A stretch of DNA of 64,000 bases from Bacteroidales bacterium (GTDB lineage Bacteria; Bacteroidota; Bacteroidia; Bacteroidales; Paludibacteraceae). Shown in pieces: positions 37,175-47,046 of the stretch; position 1 is the stretch's first letter; each line of letters begins with the position of its first letter. A model generated the notes under the pieces. It saw nothing but the letters and a program-made list of their open reading frames with translations, made no database searches and had not been told where the DNA came from. Both the position numbers and the translations under genes were made by a program. Location: NCBI GenBank assembly GCA_900767385.1, contig CAAFYY010000011.1, positions 1 to 64,000 of the forward strand. Reading direction: 5' to 3'.

Positions 37175-38518
37175 TTAAGCTTCGTGTTTGTAATCTTTAT
37201 AATCTGCATTGAACTGACGGAGACGCTCTTCCAATGCTTCGTATTGGTCTTCGCGGATAGCGCTTGAGCAACCGCGCATACCTTCTCTCTTAGCGCCTGT
37301 GCTGCCGAGGGTGATGGCAGAGACACCGTAGTAGATGAGTTTGTTGAGCAACTGCTCACCGGTCCAGTCTTTGTAGCCGAAGGTGAAGAAGAAGCCGTCG
37401 CTGACGTCTTGACCGTTGGTGTCTTTGTCGTAGACGATATGGAAACCGTTGCGGAGCATGATTTCCTTGATGCGGTTGGCGCGGCGGGCATATTCCAAAC
37501 CGTTTTCCACATATTTCAAATCGCCTTTGCAAGCGGCCTCGAAGAGGGCAGCGATGGCGTATTGGATAGAGTGTGGAGTTCCGCTTGAGAGGACGTAGAG
37601 TGCCTGATAGATCAAGGTACGCATGAACTGACCGTCGTTGCCGTAGCGCTCTGCCAAAGCAGGGAACTGACGTTTTGCCAACTCAGGGTCGACAGCGATG
37701 ACAGCGGCACGCTCACCAGCATAGCTGAAGATCTTGGAGCAGCTGACCATGTGGACGCAGTTGTGGGTGTAGTGACCTACGCTTGGCTGATATGGAGCCT
37801 GGTAAGGACGGCCACGCTCTGGGTCGCGAACATCCATGTTGAGGTATGCGGAGTCTTCTATGACAACAACGTCGTATTTAGTTGCCAACTCGCCGACAAC
37901 CTTGAGCTCTTCGTCGCTCAAGCACATCCAGCTTGGGTTGTTAGGGTTGCTGAAGAGGATAGCACCAATCTTGCCTGACTTGAGTTTTGCTTCGAGAGCA
38001 TCGTGGAGTTTCTCGCCACGGAAGTCGCCAAACTCAAAGGTATCAACAGGGATGCCGATGACCTTGCACTGCTGTTTTTGAACTGGGAAGCAAGGGTCGA
38101 AGAAGAGGATGGTGTTGCGCTCTGGACGGAGCTGACTGATGAGGAGGTCGAGGGCGAAGCAGCCTTGCATAGAGCCTACACATGGAGCGATGCAGTCTTC
38201 AGGAATGTCGAGATTGAAGAATGCCTTCATGAACTCAGAAGCCCAGTGACGGAGAGGATCGATACCAACAATGATAGGATATTTGTTGGCAACGCCTTCT
38301 TTCAAGGCTTTGATTTGAGCCTCAACACCCACACGTTCTGCTGGCAAACCAGGGTTGCCCAACTCCATGTGGATGAACTCACAGTTCATCTTATTTTCGA
38401 TTTCCTTAATCACACCAACCATCTGACGGATGGAGGCTTGTCCCAACTGACGGGCAGTGGTTAGACCGAAGTCTTTGCAGAGTTGGTCAACCACCTGTTT
38501 ATCCAATGGAAAATTCAT
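37175..38518 (-). CDS. Pyridoxal-phosphate aminotransferase, class I/II
   Basis: A 447-residue fold-type I aminotransferase. Visible residues are the PLP lysine Lys262 (CSKIFSYAGER), Asn194 in SNPNNPS, Asp222 and Tyr225 (EDSAYLN), and a C-terminal substrate arginine region. It is about 50 residues longer than a typical aspartate aminotransferase. The amino acid substrate cannot be told from sequence. Its neighbour is a CoA-transferase, which suggests amino acid degradation rather than synthesis (inference). The promoter would be TACTTTCG at 38573-38566. Confidence 0.85.
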   Translation of the reverse strand: MNFPLDKQVVDQLCKDFGLTTARQLGQASIRQMVGVIKEIENKMNCEFIHMELGNPGLPAERVGVEAQIKALKEGVANKYPIIVGIDPLRHWASEFMKAFFNLDIPEDCIAPCVGSMQGCFALDLLISQLRPERNTILFFDPCFPVQKQQCKVIGIPVDTFEFGDFRGEKLHDALEAKLKSGKIGAILFSNPNNPSWMCLSDEELKVVGELATKYDVVVIEDSAYLNMDVRDPERGRPYQAPYQPSVGHYTHNCVHMVSCSKIFSYAGERAAVIAVDPELAKRQFPALAERYGNDGQFMRTLIYQALYVLSSGTPHSIQYAIAALFEAACKGDLKYVENGLEYARRANRIKEIMLRNGFHIVYDKDTNGQDVSDGFFFTFGYKDWTGEQLLNKLIYYGVSAITLGSTGAKREGMRGCSSAIREDQYEALEERLRQFNADYKDYKHEA

Positions 38519-38565
38519 ATATATGAGGTTTTTATTTTTTTACAAAAGGGTTGCAAATTCGTGCA

Positions 38566-38573
38566 CGAAAGTA
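38566..38573 (-). promoter_or_regulatory. Possible -7 element of the aminotransferase/CoA-transferase unit
   Basis: TACTTTCG on the minus strand, one base off TAnnTTTG, about 48 bp before the ATG at 38518. Confidence 0.4.
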
Positions 38574-38678
38574 GCAAACATTTTTGGCATACGGAAATTT
38601 TTGGACCACAAAAATCGCAAAAAGTGTTTTCCGAGTCTGCCAAGGGGTGTTTGATGGTTCTTTCTGCCAGACGGCTCA

Positions 38679-39653
38679 TTAGATTGAGAGCACTTGAACG
38701 ATGCGGAATTTATCGTCTTTGAGCGGTTTATCGTCTTTGATGGCTTTGGAGAAGGGGACGTGTACGATTTCGTCGTTCTGCACACCGACCATGACGTTGC
38801 GTTGGTCGTCGAGCAGTGCCTCCACGGCAGCCACACCCAATCGGCTGGCAAGGATGCGGTCGTAGGCTGACGGCGAACCGCCACGCTGCATGTAACCAAG
38901 GATGGAGACGCGGACGTCGTAGTCGGGATCGAGCTGATGGATGCGGTCGGCAAGTCCCTGTGCACCACACTCTCCCTCAGCCACGATGACGATGGAGCTG
39001 TTTTTGGTCTTGCGGAATCCGTTGTGAATCAACTCGTCGAGCTGTGCCTCTGTGGTCTTGATTTCAGGAACGATGGCAGCCTCAGCACCGGCAGCCAACG
39101 CACTGTTCAAGGCGAGGAATCCAGCATCACGACCCATCACCTCGACAAAGAAGAGGCGTTCGTGTGACGAAGCAGTGTCCTTGATTTTGTCGACAGCGTC
39201 CATGATGGTGTTGAGGGCGGTGTCGTAGCCGATGGTGGAGTCGGTTCCGCAGACATCGTTGTCGATGGTGCCTGGGATGCCGACCACAGGGATGTCATAC
39301 TCCTGGGCAAAGATGCGGGCACCGGTGAATGTGCCGTCGCCACCGATGACAACCAAAGCGTCGATGCCTTCCTTGCAGAGTGAGTCGTAGGCACGACGAC
39401 GTCCTTCCGGGGTGGTGAATTCCTTGCAGCGGGCGGTCTTCAGGATGGTGCCACCTTTTTGAATGATGTTGCTGACATCAGAGGATTGGAATTCCTTGAT
39501 ATCGCCCTCTACCATGCCTTTGTAGCCACGGAAAATGGCTTTCACTTTTTTGCCATTGAAGATAGCCGCACGCGTCACGGCTCTTACGGCTGCGTTCATG
39601 CCTGGTGAGTCGCCACCAGAGGTCAAGACGCCGATACAGTTGATTTTGGACAT
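38679..39653 (-). CDS. pfkA: ATP-dependent 6-phosphofructokinase
   Basis: Phosphorylates fructose 6-phosphate in glycolysis. The 324-residue protein starts [20 protein letters not shown] and has [20 protein letters not shown] with the catalytic Asp, [10 protein letters not shown] and [16 protein letters not shown]. Gly in GGDGT is typical of the ATP-using rather than PPi-using forms. The ATG at 39653 is used; the longer open frame lies inside ispH. It is the last gene of an eight-gene minus-strand run. Confidence 0.96.
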   Translation of the reverse strand: MSKINCIGVLTSGGDSPGMNAAVRAVTRAAIFNGKKVKAIFRGYKGMVEGDIKEFQSSDVSNIIQKGGTILKTARCKEFTTPEGRRRAYDSLCKEGIDALVVIGGDGTFTGARIFAQEYDIPVVGIPGTIDNDVCGTDSTIGYDTALNTIMDAVDKIKDTASSHERLFFVEVMGRDAGFLALNSALAAGAEAAIVPEIKTTEAQLDELIHNGFRKTKNSSIVIVAEGECGAQGLADRIHQLDPDYDVRVSILGYMQRGGSPSAYDRILASRLGVAAVEALLDDQRNVMVGVQNDEIVHVPFSKAIKDDKPLKDDKFRIVQVLSI

Positions 39654-39664
39654 ATACTTGTTGT

Positions 39665-40531
39665 TTATTTTATTTCGTTGAACTGGTGTTGAAGGAAATT
39701 GGCAACCTTTTCCATCTGCCATTTCGGCGTGGAGGTGGCTCCGCAGATGCCTACGGTGTCGGTAGGGGTAAACCACGAGAGGTCGATTTCTTCTACGGAA
39801 GAGAGGAAGTGGACGTTGCTATTGACCTTACAGCACTCCTCGTAGAGCATCTTGCCGTTGGAGCTCTTCACGTCGCCAACAAAGAGGATAATCCGATAGT
39901 GCATCGCAAAATCGCGGATGTTGGGAAGACGGTTGGCCACCTGACGGCAGATGGTGTCGAAAGAGTGGAAGGAGATGCCGGGTGCCAGCCTCTGCTCGAT
40001 GATTTGGGTGATGCGCTGGAAGTGATCCAACGACTTGGTGGTCTGCGAGAAGAGGATGACAGGACGGTGGTAGTCGATTTTGTCGAGGTCGGAGTCGTTG
40101 TCTACGACGATGGCTTCGTTGTTGGTCTGCCCAACGAGTCCAAGAACCTCGGCATGACCATGTTTTCCGAAGATGACGATCTGTGATTCGGGGTGTTTGA
40201 GATAGGCCTCACGGATACGTTGCTGGAGCTTGAGCACCACCTGACAGGTGGCGTCGATGATGGTGATGTGGTTGTTTGCTGCAGTGCGGTAGGTGGAAGG
40301 GGGTTCCCCATGGGCACGGAGAAGCACACGCTCATCGTGAAGTTGCTCAAACTGCGGCTTGTCGATGGTCTTCAGGCCTATCTGACTGAGACGCGCCACT
40401 TCGTGGGAGTTGTGGACGATGTCGCCCAGACAGAAGAGCGTCTTGCCCCCTGCCATCTCCTCTTCGGCCTTACGGATGGCCCTGACTACGCCGTTGCAGA
40501 ATCCTGAGTTGCTGTCTATCTCAATGATCAT
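39665..40531 (-). CDS. ispH: 4-hydroxy-3-methylbut-2-enyl diphosphate reductase
   Basis: Last enzyme of the MEP isoprenoid pathway; a [4Fe-4S] enzyme. The 288 residues carry the three cluster cysteines at 12, 96 and 195, and the substrate histidines at 40, 74 and 124, nearly the same numbers as in E. coli Isp[20 protein letters not shown] and IDATCQVV are signatures. The gene is 11 bp from pfkA and 3 bp from the DUF5686 gene. Isoprenoids supply the undecaprenyl carrier used by the mur genes. Confidence 0.96.
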   Translation of the reverse strand: MIIEIDSNSGFCNGVVRAIRKAEEEMAGGKTLFCLGDIVHNSHEVARLSQIGLKTIDKPQFEQLHDERVLLRAHGEPPSTYRTAANNHITIIDATCQVVLKLQQRIREAYLKHPESQIVIFGKHGHAEVLGLVGQTNNEAIVVDNDSDLDKIDYHRPVILFSQTTKSLDHFQRITQIIEQRLAPGISFHSFDTICRQVANRLPNIRDFAMHYRIILFVGDVKSSNGKMLYEECCKVNSNVHFLSSVEEIDLSWFTPTDTVGICGATSTPKWQMEKVANFLQHQFNEIK

Positions 40532-40534
40532 GGT

Positions 40535-42946
40535 TTATAATGAGGGTTGGATTTTGAATTTGATACCGAAGTTCTCGTCCGGACAGTCCTGACGGTGGGT
40601 CAGACGCCAGACAAATTCCAGGGTGAAGAGACTGAAGATATTGGAGATGCCCACGCCAGCCTCAACATACGGGATGCGGAGCGAGTACTGGTTGGGGAGA
40701 GGCATCACCTCGGCATGGCCGGGACGGAGGCCACCCCAGGCTGCCTTGATGAACATCTCTTCACGGAAGTTGAGTTTCTTCACACCCGGGATATGGTTGA
40801 AGATCCAGCCGTTGGTGAAGAAGTTGGCATGGGCTTCAAGCATCGCGTCGCTCAGATAGAGTGTCTGGTTGAGACTGTTGAAGCGGAGGCAGTTGAACCA
40901 TCGTCCGCTCTGGGTGCGCGGGGTGAAGAGTTGGGTGTAAGGGGCATTGCCGAAGAGGTAGTTGCCGCTTACGGAGTAGCGCAGCTCGCCGATGGAGGTG
41001 TGCCAGAAGTGGTACATGCTCAGCGAGATGGCTCCGTAGTTGCCTTGCGTCTCTTCGGTGTTGTAGTGTCCATAGGTGCCAACGAGACTCACCACCGGTT
41101 TGTGGGAGGTGAGGTGGTGGTGGTGGAAGAAGTAGTCGACCGATTTCTCTTTGGGAGCGAAACGGAAGCCGACGCGTACGGTCTGAACGTCCATGAACTC
41201 CAGAGGGTCGTTGGTCGTTGGAGAGAGGAGCGGCAGCGAGTCGCCACCGAAGTAGCGGTGGTAGTTGCCCTCCACGAAGAGTTTGAATGGTGCAGCGTCG
41301 TAGCTGTAGTTGAGACGGGCAATGCGCTGATGAAGCAGTTTGTTGTATTTGAATCCGATGTTGAAGAGGTTTTCTCCGCGGTCGACATATTGGTCGATTG
41401 GACCATAGGTGCGCTGGAAGTCAACACGGTAGTAATCGTCGTAGTAGGAGGCTGTGAGGCTGTGGGCATAGTCGGGACCGAAACGGAAACGGAGGTCGCC
41501 GCCATAGCTCCACTGTTTGTTGCGGACGCCGTAGCCGGCATAGCCGCCGATGGAGAACCACGGGCAGAGTTTCTCGCTCGTGCGCAGTCCGAGGGTCGGA
41601 CGGAAACCCTGAATCTGGTCGCCACGGAAGAACTCGGTAAACGGACCGAACTCAACAGGACCGACAGGGATGTAGCCTGAGTTGATGATGTAGACGAGGT
41701 AGTTGGCCACACGCATGATCTTCGTGTTGTCGGCAGCCGCCATGGCTTGAACGAAGTTCTGATGGGTGGTGTCGATGCGGCCGTATGGGGAGTGGTCGAT
41801 GGTTCTGCCGAAAGCAGTCACGGAGTCAAACTGTATGCGTGAGTCCATGATAGCCGCGAAGTAGTGTTTGGCAGTGTCGGCGTGGAAGAGCTGCATGCCC
41901 AAACCATGACTCATCAGCATGGGTGCATAGTGGGTGTCGTCCACCATCGAGAATTTCTGGCAGAGATGGATATTGTTGATGTAGTTGATGTTGGCAGTAG
42001 GCGGCATCGTGGCGTCGATGAAGGTCAACGCATAGTTTTCTGTATTGATGCGCATCACGCCTTTGAAGGTCAACGACTTGTCGCTCTTTGGAGTGAAGGT
42101 GATGATGTATTCTTTGACGCTGCGGCCCGACGGGGTGGTGGTATAGGTGCTGTCTATGAGATAGAACTCATAGAATGCCTTGCCTTGGTTGGAGAGCGGA
42201 CTGACGAAGCTGCGGCCCATCAGCGGTATGTTGTTGTCGTAGAAATTCACTTCCGAGGTGAGCGACTGCATGACCGCCTCGATGTATTGGGTGCTCATGA
42301 GCGAGGTGGTGTATTGCTCGTTGCTGCGGAGGTTGCTCTCTTGCTTGCCGCCCCGACGCACGATTTCCTCGGTCTGAAGGCTATAGTGCATCGGCAGCAT
42401 GACGGTGGAGTCTTCCGTGGTCAGCGTTCCCTCCTGGAGCTCGCGGAAGAGTTTGCGTTGAAACATCTTCTGCTTCAGGTTGGTGAGGTAGAATTTGTTC
42501 TGTGTGGTCAGGACGTATGAGAGGTTGGTGAAGTCGCGGTAGTTGTTTTCGGCCTTGTGCTTACGCACCTCTTTCATGAAGTCGCCGGCGGGGTCGCCAC
42601 CCGGTGAGATGGTCAGTTCGGAGAGCATGCCGACTTTCTCCTCCAACGCTACATTGACAACTTGGTCGCGCTTGGTTTGGTCGAGTTTGATGGTGACTTT
42701 GCGATAGCCTACCATGGAGAAGACCACGGCTTCTTGATGCTCGGGCGCACGAAGGATGAAATAGCCTTCGTCGTTGGTGGTGGTGCCAATCTTGCTGTTT
42801 TTCGGAAACCAGACTTGCACATTCTCCATTGGACGCATGTCGGAGGCGGTGACGACTTGACCAATCACGATGATGTCTTCCGCCTTGACTGCAAGGGTCA
42901 CACAGAGGAGAAAGAGGAGTAAGCAATATCGCTGAATAATTTTCAT
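40535..42946 (-). CDS. DUF5686 outer-membrane protein with carboxypeptidase-like regulatory domain
   Basis: An 803-residue protein with a signal peptide (about 1-22, ending VKA). Residues 27-110 form a carboxypeptidase-like regulatory (CarboxypepD_reg-like) domain (IGQVVTASDMRPMENVQVWF, then the GYFILRA and MVGYRKVTI strands), as in TonB-dependent receptors. The rest is the DUF5686 barrel region, with aromatic-rich strands such as WSYGGDLRFRFGPDY. There is no plug domain, so it is not a SusC-like transporter. Function is unknown; it is an outer-membrane family found across Bacteroidota. Confidence 0.85.
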   Translation of the reverse strand: MKIIQRYCLLLFLLCVTLAVKAEDIIVIGQVVTASDMRPMENVQVWFPKNSKIGTTTNDEGYFILRAPEHQEAVVFSMVGYRKVTIKLDQTKRDQVVNVALEEKVGMLSELTISPGGDPAGDFMKEVRKHKAENNYRDFTNLSYVLTTQNKFYLTNLKQKMFQRKLFRELQEGTLTTEDSTVMLPMHYSLQTEEIVRRGGKQESNLRSNEQYTTSLMSTQYIEAVMQSLTSEVNFYDNNIPLMGRSFVSPLSNQGKAFYEFYLIDSTYTTTPSGRSVKEYIITFTPKSDKSLTFKGVMRINTENYALTFIDATMPPTANINYINNIHLCQKFSMVDDTHYAPMLMSHGLGMQLFHADTAKHYFAAIMDSRIQFDSVTAFGRTIDHSPYGRIDTTHQNFVQAMAAADNTKIMRVANYLVYIINSGYIPVGPVEFGPFTEFFRGDQIQGFRPTLGLRTSEKLCPWFSIGGYAGYGVRNKQWSYGGDLRFRFGPDYAHSLTASYYDDYYRVDFQRTYGPIDQYVDRGENLFNIGFKYNKLLHQRIARLNYSYDAAPFKLFVEGNYHRYFGGDSLPLLSPTTNDPLEFMDVQTVRVGFRFAPKEKSVDYFFHHHHLTSHKPVVSLVGTYGHYNTEETQGNYGAISLSMYHFWHTSIGELRYSVSGNYLFGNAPYTQLFTPRTQSGRWFNCLRFNSLNQTLYLSDAMLEAHANFFTNGWIFNHIPGVKKLNFREEMFIKAAWGGLRPGHAEVMPLPNQYSLRIPYVEAGVGISNIFSLFTLEFVWRLTHRQDCPDENFGIKFKIQPSL

Positions 42947-42952
42947 AGTTTG

Positions 42953-43447
42953 TTATTGTTTAGATAGTTCTATAATTTCCATGTTACGGATGTCATGCCC
43001 GTCGATTTCGAAGCGGAGCATCGTACGGACGGCTTGCGCACCATAGTGACCGATGGCTCCGGGATTGACACAGAGACAGTCGAGACTCTTGTCGTACATC
43101 ACTCGAAGGATATGGCTGTGGCCACAGATGAACAGTTGTGGTTTGTAGGCGATGATATGACGGTAGGCCTCACGGTCGTAGCGACCAGGGAAACCGCCGA
43201 TGTGGGTCATCAGCACCTTGACGCCTTCGCATTCAAACTGCTGGAACTTGGGATAGACGAGGCGCACATCGTAGCCATCGATATTGCCATGGACGGCACG
43301 GAAGGGCTTAAAGGCTGCGAGGTTGTCGGCCACGGAGAGGCAGCCGATATCGCCGGCATGCCAGATCTCGTCGCACTCGGCAAAGCGCTCGTAGATCTTA
43401 GGCTCCAGGAAGGCGTGGGTGTCGCTGATCAGTCCTATCTTCTTCAT
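42953..43447 (-). CDS. YfcE-family metallophosphoesterase
   Basis: A 164-residue calcineurin-like phosphoesterase. Metal ligands are visible in ISDTH (about 7-11), HAGDIG, VHGNID, LMTHIGG and ICGHSH. YfcE-type enzymes hydrolyse simple phosphodiesters in vitro; the physiological substrate is unknown. The ATG at 43447 is used because MKKIGLISDTH is the family start; it overlaps the acyltransferase stop by 4 bp (ATGA), so the two genes are translationally coupled. Confidence 0.92.
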   Translation of the reverse strand: MKKIGLISDTHAFLEPKIYERFAECDEIWHAGDIGCLSVADNLAAFKPFRAVHGNIDGYDVRLVYPKFQQFECEGVKVLMTHIGGFPGRYDREAYRHIIAYKPQLFICGHSHILRVMYDKSLDCLCVNPGAIGHYGAQAVRTMLRFEIDGHDIRNMEIIELSKQ

Positions 43448-44409
43448 TGTTGCTGTTTGGCTTTCCGTTTTTCTTCCAAGAACTTCGCCAGACTCTCTGG
43501 GGTAGTCTTCCAACGTCGGTGCATCCACACCCACTGGGTTGGATAGTCGCGAACGAAGCGTTCCATGGCGGCGGTCTCTGCTTGGGTGTTGGCCACGAGG
43601 TCTTCCTCGAGGTTGCCGGTGTCGATGAGTGGCAATTCCGGTTCTATCTTAAAGAGATACTGACCGTCGCCCGTACGGATGGTGGCCATAGGCACAACGG
43701 CACAGCCGGTGTCGGCAGCCACACGGGCACAGCCCAGCGGGGTGTAGGCCTGATGACCGAAGAAGTCGACGAAGGCACCTTTGACCTTGGTGTCTTGGTC
43801 AATCATCATGATCATGCACTCGCCGTCGTGGAGCGAGTCGAGAATCTTCTGATAGCTGTGGTCGCGCTCGTAGTTGCGCATGCCACGTTTGGCGCGGAAA
43901 TGGACCATGCTTTTTTGGAAGAGCATGCCCTTGATGGGTTTGCTGACGGCAGAGGTGCGGAAACCGAGCATCGGCGGCGTGACGGCAGAGAGTTCCCAGA
44001 TGCTGAGATGCGGAATGAGGCAGAGGACGCCCTTTCCACGGTCGTAGGCTTTCTGGAGATGCTCGAGACCCTCCACCTTGACCATGTTGAAGTATCTCTC
44101 TTTGTCGCGGATGAAGACGGTGGCGAAGAAATCGGTCACGCTGACGCCTATCTCTTCAAAGACCTCCAGTCCCATCTGCTGAATCTCCTCCTCGCTCTTC
44201 TCGTTGCCATAGGCGAGGCGGAGGTTGTTGAGGGTATGTTTTCGCGAGTGCTTGTCGCAACGGAAGGCGAGACGGCCGAGACCGCGCGCCATCCTTGGAC
44301 GCCACTGCTTGGGATAGATCTGAAGGAAGAGCAAGACGAGCAAGAAAAACGGATAGGCCAACAAGAGGAGAGTCTCGCGGCGGAAGTCTTTCAATTGTTT
44401 GCGTGTCAT
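43444..44409 (-). CDS. Lipid A biosynthesis acyltransferase (LpxL/HtrB family)
   Basis: Adds a secondary acyl chain to lipid A or a related acceptor. The 321-residue inner-membrane enzyme has one N-terminal membrane segment (about 13-31) and the catalytic H-x4-E as His134 and Glu139 in LIPHLSIWE. MMIDQD and the C-terminal TQWVWMHRRWK are family signatures. It lies 8 bp after a tetR gene. The lipid A operon at 0.9-7.7 kb makes its likely substrate, but another acceptor, such as an amino lipid, is possible. Confidence 0.9.
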   Translation of the reverse strand: MTRKQLKDFRRETLLLLAYPFFLLVLLFLQIYPKQWRPRMARGLGRLAFRCDKHSRKHTLNNLRLAYGNEKSEEEIQQMGLEVFEEIGVSVTDFFATVFIRDKERYFNMVKVEGLEHLQKAYDRGKGVLCLIPHLSIWELSAVTPPMLGFRTSAVSKPIKGMLFQKSMVHFRAKRGMRNYERDHSYQKILDSLHDGECMIMMIDQDTKVKGAFVDFFGHQAYTPLGCARVAADTGCAVVPMATIRTGDGQYLFKIEPELPLIDTGNLEEDLVANTQAETAAMERFVRDYPTQWVWMHRRWKTTPESLAKFLEEKRKAKQQQ

Positions 44410-44417
44410 AGGCGGTG

Positions 44418-45017
44418 TTATTTGTTTGACTCACCATCTGCCAGTATGCCGTTGAGGATGATGCTGACAGCGATGCTACGGTTGTTTTTGAGATAGGTGC
44501 CGATAGGGTTGTTGAGGTAGGGGGCTTCCAATCCTTTCAGGGCGTAGAAGAGGAGGACGGCCGACCACTGCGGACTGTTGATTTTGAAGACGCCTTGTGC
44601 CTTTCCCTCACTGAGGAGGGTACGCAACATCCTGATTTCCTGTATGTCGATGGTCTGACGGGCACGCTCTACTGCCGAGAGGTTGCGGCGGAACTCGTTT
44701 TTGAGTGAGTTGTTGTGGGTCACAGCCTCCTTGACGGCAGCCATGTGGGTGTAGAAGAATTCCTCAAGTTTTCTGGCGGGCGGCAGTTTGCTCTCCATGA
44801 CCACCCTCACACGCTGTAGGAGGTGGGTGAGTTCATACTCCAGGATGGCGCTGTAGACTTCGTCGCAGTTGGCGAAGTAGGTATAGATGGTGCGGCGGTT
44901 CATGTGCGCCTCGGTGGCGATGTCGTTCATCGTCACGTTGATGCGGCCGCGTTCTGATATCAGTTTACGGGCTACCTCAATAAACAGCAGTCGGGTCTTC
45001 TCTCTTCGTTCGGTCAT
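44418..45017 (-). CDS. TetR-family transcriptional regulator
   Basis: A 199-residue regulator with an N-terminal TetR helix-turn-helix (about 24-46, VTMNDIATEAHMNRRTIYTY). The C-terminal ligand domain is not assigned. Its start overlaps the topB stop by 4 bp, and it lies just upstream of the acyltransferase gene, inside the long operon. TetR regulators often act on adjacent genes, so control of membrane lipid or efflux genes is possible; no operator was identified. Confidence 0.9.
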   Translation of the reverse strand: MTERREKTRLLFIEVARKLISERGRINVTMNDIATEAHMNRRTIYTYFANCDEVYSAILEYELTHLLQRVRVVMESKLPPARKLEEFFYTHMAAVKEAVTHNNSLKNEFRRNLSAVERARQTIDIQEIRMLRTLLSEGKAQGVFKINSPQWSAVLLFYALKGLEAPYLNNPIGTYLKNNRSIAVSIILNGILADGESNK

Positions 45018-47020
45018 GAGTCAGTTGGTTTTTGCTGTTGGTCAGGGAACATGAAACGCCAGTCGCACCCCTCTTTCCAACGGGAACATCCCCATGCCGT
45101 ACGTCCCTTGAGGATGATGCCGCGACCACATTTCGGACAGGCGTGTCCCTCCACTGGGAGCTGAGGTTTCTGTTTCTTAGCAGCTTTACGGGCGGCTGAG
45201 GCCTTCTTGACGGTGGTGACGATGTCGGGCTCACTCTTGAGCACACGCTTGGTGGTATCGTTCTTGACGTTGGCCACGACCTGGGTCACCATCGCCTTGA
45301 GTTCGTTGATGAAGTCGATGGCCTTGAAGCTATTCTTTTCGATGTCGCGCAGTTTCTTCTCCCACTGACCCGTCATCTCGACCGATTTGAGCAAGGGGTC
45401 GTGAATCAGTTCGATGAGTTGGATGCCGAGTCCGGTCGGGATGAGGTTTTTGCGCTCTTTGCGGACGAATTTTCTGTTGAAGAGGGTCTCGATGATGGCG
45501 GCGCGGGTGGAAGGACGTCCGATGCCGTTCTCTTTCATAGCGTCGCGGAGGGTCTCGTCGTCGACGTTCTTGCCAGCGGTCTCCATGGCACGGAGAAGGG
45601 TTGCCTCGGTATAAGGCTTGGGCGGCTGGGTCTGCTTCTCCGCCAGCGATGGGGTGTGCGGACCGCTCTCCCCTTTCTCAAATGGTGGGAGGGTCTTCAG
45701 CTCGTCTTTGTTGGCATCGTCTGCCACTACCTCTTGCTTGCCATAGACCACACGCCAAGCGGGGTCGAGGATGATTTTGCCTGAGGTCTTGAACGGTACG
45801 GTGGCTGATTCGCCCTGTACGGTAGTGGTGGCTACGATGCTGTCGGGATAGAAGTTGGCGATGAAACGGCGCGCTACCATATCGAAGACTTTCTGCTCCA
45901 TGTCGGAGAGGGTGCCTGGCTGGATGCCTGTCGGGATGATGGCGTGGTGGTCGGTCACTTTGCTGTTGTCGAAGACGCGCTTCAGCTTCAGTATCGGCTT
46001 GGCGAGAAGCGGTTCGGTCAGCGGGGCATAGTCGCGGAGGCCACGCAAGGTAGGGGCTATCTTAGGATAGATGTCGTCGGGAAGATAGGTGGTGTCGACA
46101 CGCGGATAGGTGATGAGTTTCTTCTCATAGAGCTGCTGCGCGGTCTTGAGGGTGTCGTCGGCGGAGAAGGCGTGTTTCTTGTTGCACTCCACCTGCAGCG
46201 AGGTGAGGTCGAAGAGGCGTGGAGGGGCCTCTTTGCCGTTTTTCTTGGTGACGTCGGTGACGACGAAGGGCTGACCCTCTATCTTGGCGAGCGCCTCTTG
46301 ACCCTCTTCCGGCGTGAGGAATTTGCCTTTGGCGGCCGAGAAGGTGGTGTCGCGATAGATGGTCTTCAGTTCCCAGTAGGGTTGGGGCACGAAGTTCTCT
46401 ATCTCTTTATGCCGTTCGACGATGAGGGCAAGGGTTGGCGTCTGGACACGGCCTACGGAGAGCACCTGTCCTCTGCCGCCATAGCGGATGGTGTAGGCAC
46501 GGGTGGCGTTGATGCCGAGGAGCCAGTCGCCGACGGAACGGGCGAGGGCGGCTTCGTAGAGCAGCTGGTAGTCCGACTGCGGTTTGAGGGTCTGGAAGCC
46601 CTGACGGATGGCCTCCTCGGTCAGCGAGGAGATCCAGAGACGCTTGACGGGACATTTGGCACCGGAGATTTGCATCACCCAACGCTGAATGAGCTCACCC
46701 TCTTGGCCGGCATCACCGCAGTTGATGATTTCGTCAGCCTCAGCAAAGAGTTTGCCGATGATGTTGAGTTGCTTACGGTAGGTATCGTTGTCTATCGGCT
46801 TGATGCCGCAACGGTCGGGGAAGATGGGGAGCGTCCAGCTCTGCCATTTCTTGAGTTCGGGTTTGTAGTCGTGAGGTTCTTTGAGGGTACAGAGGTGACC
46901 GAAGGTCCAGGTGACCTGGTAGCCATTGCCCTCAAGGTAGCCTTCGTGACGCTGGTTGGCGCCAAGGACGGCGGCTATCTCTCGCGCCACACTGGGTTTC
47001 TCTGCGATACAGACTATCAT
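45014..47020 (-). CDS. topB: DNA topoisomerase III
   Basis: Type IA topoisomerase that decatenates DNA and resolves recombination intermediates. The 668 residues have the Toprim start MIVCIAEKPSVAREIA, INCGDAGQEGELI, the LSVGRVQTPTL core, the active-site region LITYPRVDTTYL and NGIGRPSTRA. A C-terminal zinc ribbon (CPKCGRGIILKGRTAWGC with a further Cys) is present. Usually the active-site box reads YPRTDS; YPRVDT is a variant common in Bacteroidota. It is 26 bp downstream of the cyclo-ligase gene. Confidence 0.95.
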   Translation of the reverse strand: MIVCIAEKPSVAREIAAVLGANQRHEGYLEGNGYQVTWTFGHLCTLKEPHDYKPELKKWQSWTLPIFPDRCGIKPIDNDTYRKQLNIIGKLFAEADEIINCGDAGQEGELIQRWVMQISGAKCPVKRLWISSLTEEAIRQGFQTLKPQSDYQLLYEAALARSVGDWLLGINATRAYTIRYGGRGQVLSVGRVQTPTLALIVERHKEIENFVPQPYWELKTIYRDTTFSAAKGKFLTPEEGQEALAKIEGQPFVVTDVTKKNGKEAPPRLFDLTSLQVECNKKHAFSADDTLKTAQQLYEKKLITYPRVDTTYLPDDIYPKIAPTLRGLRDYAPLTEPLLAKPILKLKRVFDNSKVTDHHAIIPTGIQPGTLSDMEQKVFDMVARRFIANFYPDSIVATTTVQGESATVPFKTSGKIILDPAWRVVYGKQEVVADDANKDELKTLPPFEKGESGPHTPSLAEKQTQPPKPYTEATLLRAMETAGKNVDDETLRDAMKENGIGRPSTRAAIIETLFNRKFVRKERKNLIPTGLGIQLIELIHDPLLKSVEMTGQWEKKLRDIEKNSFKAIDFINELKAMVTQVVANVKNDTTKRVLKSEPDIVTTVKKASAARKAAKKQKPQLPVEGHACPKCGRGIILKGRTAWGCSRWKEGCDWRFMFPDQQQKPTDS

Positions 47021-47046
47021 TGGATGTTTTTGAGTGGGATGGGTGG

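Noticed and set aside
40547..41680. 377-codon open frame on the plus strand
   Set aside because: Lies wholly inside the DUF5686 gene on the other strand, with composition typical of an antisense shadow (Val, Glu, Ala rich) and no domain.
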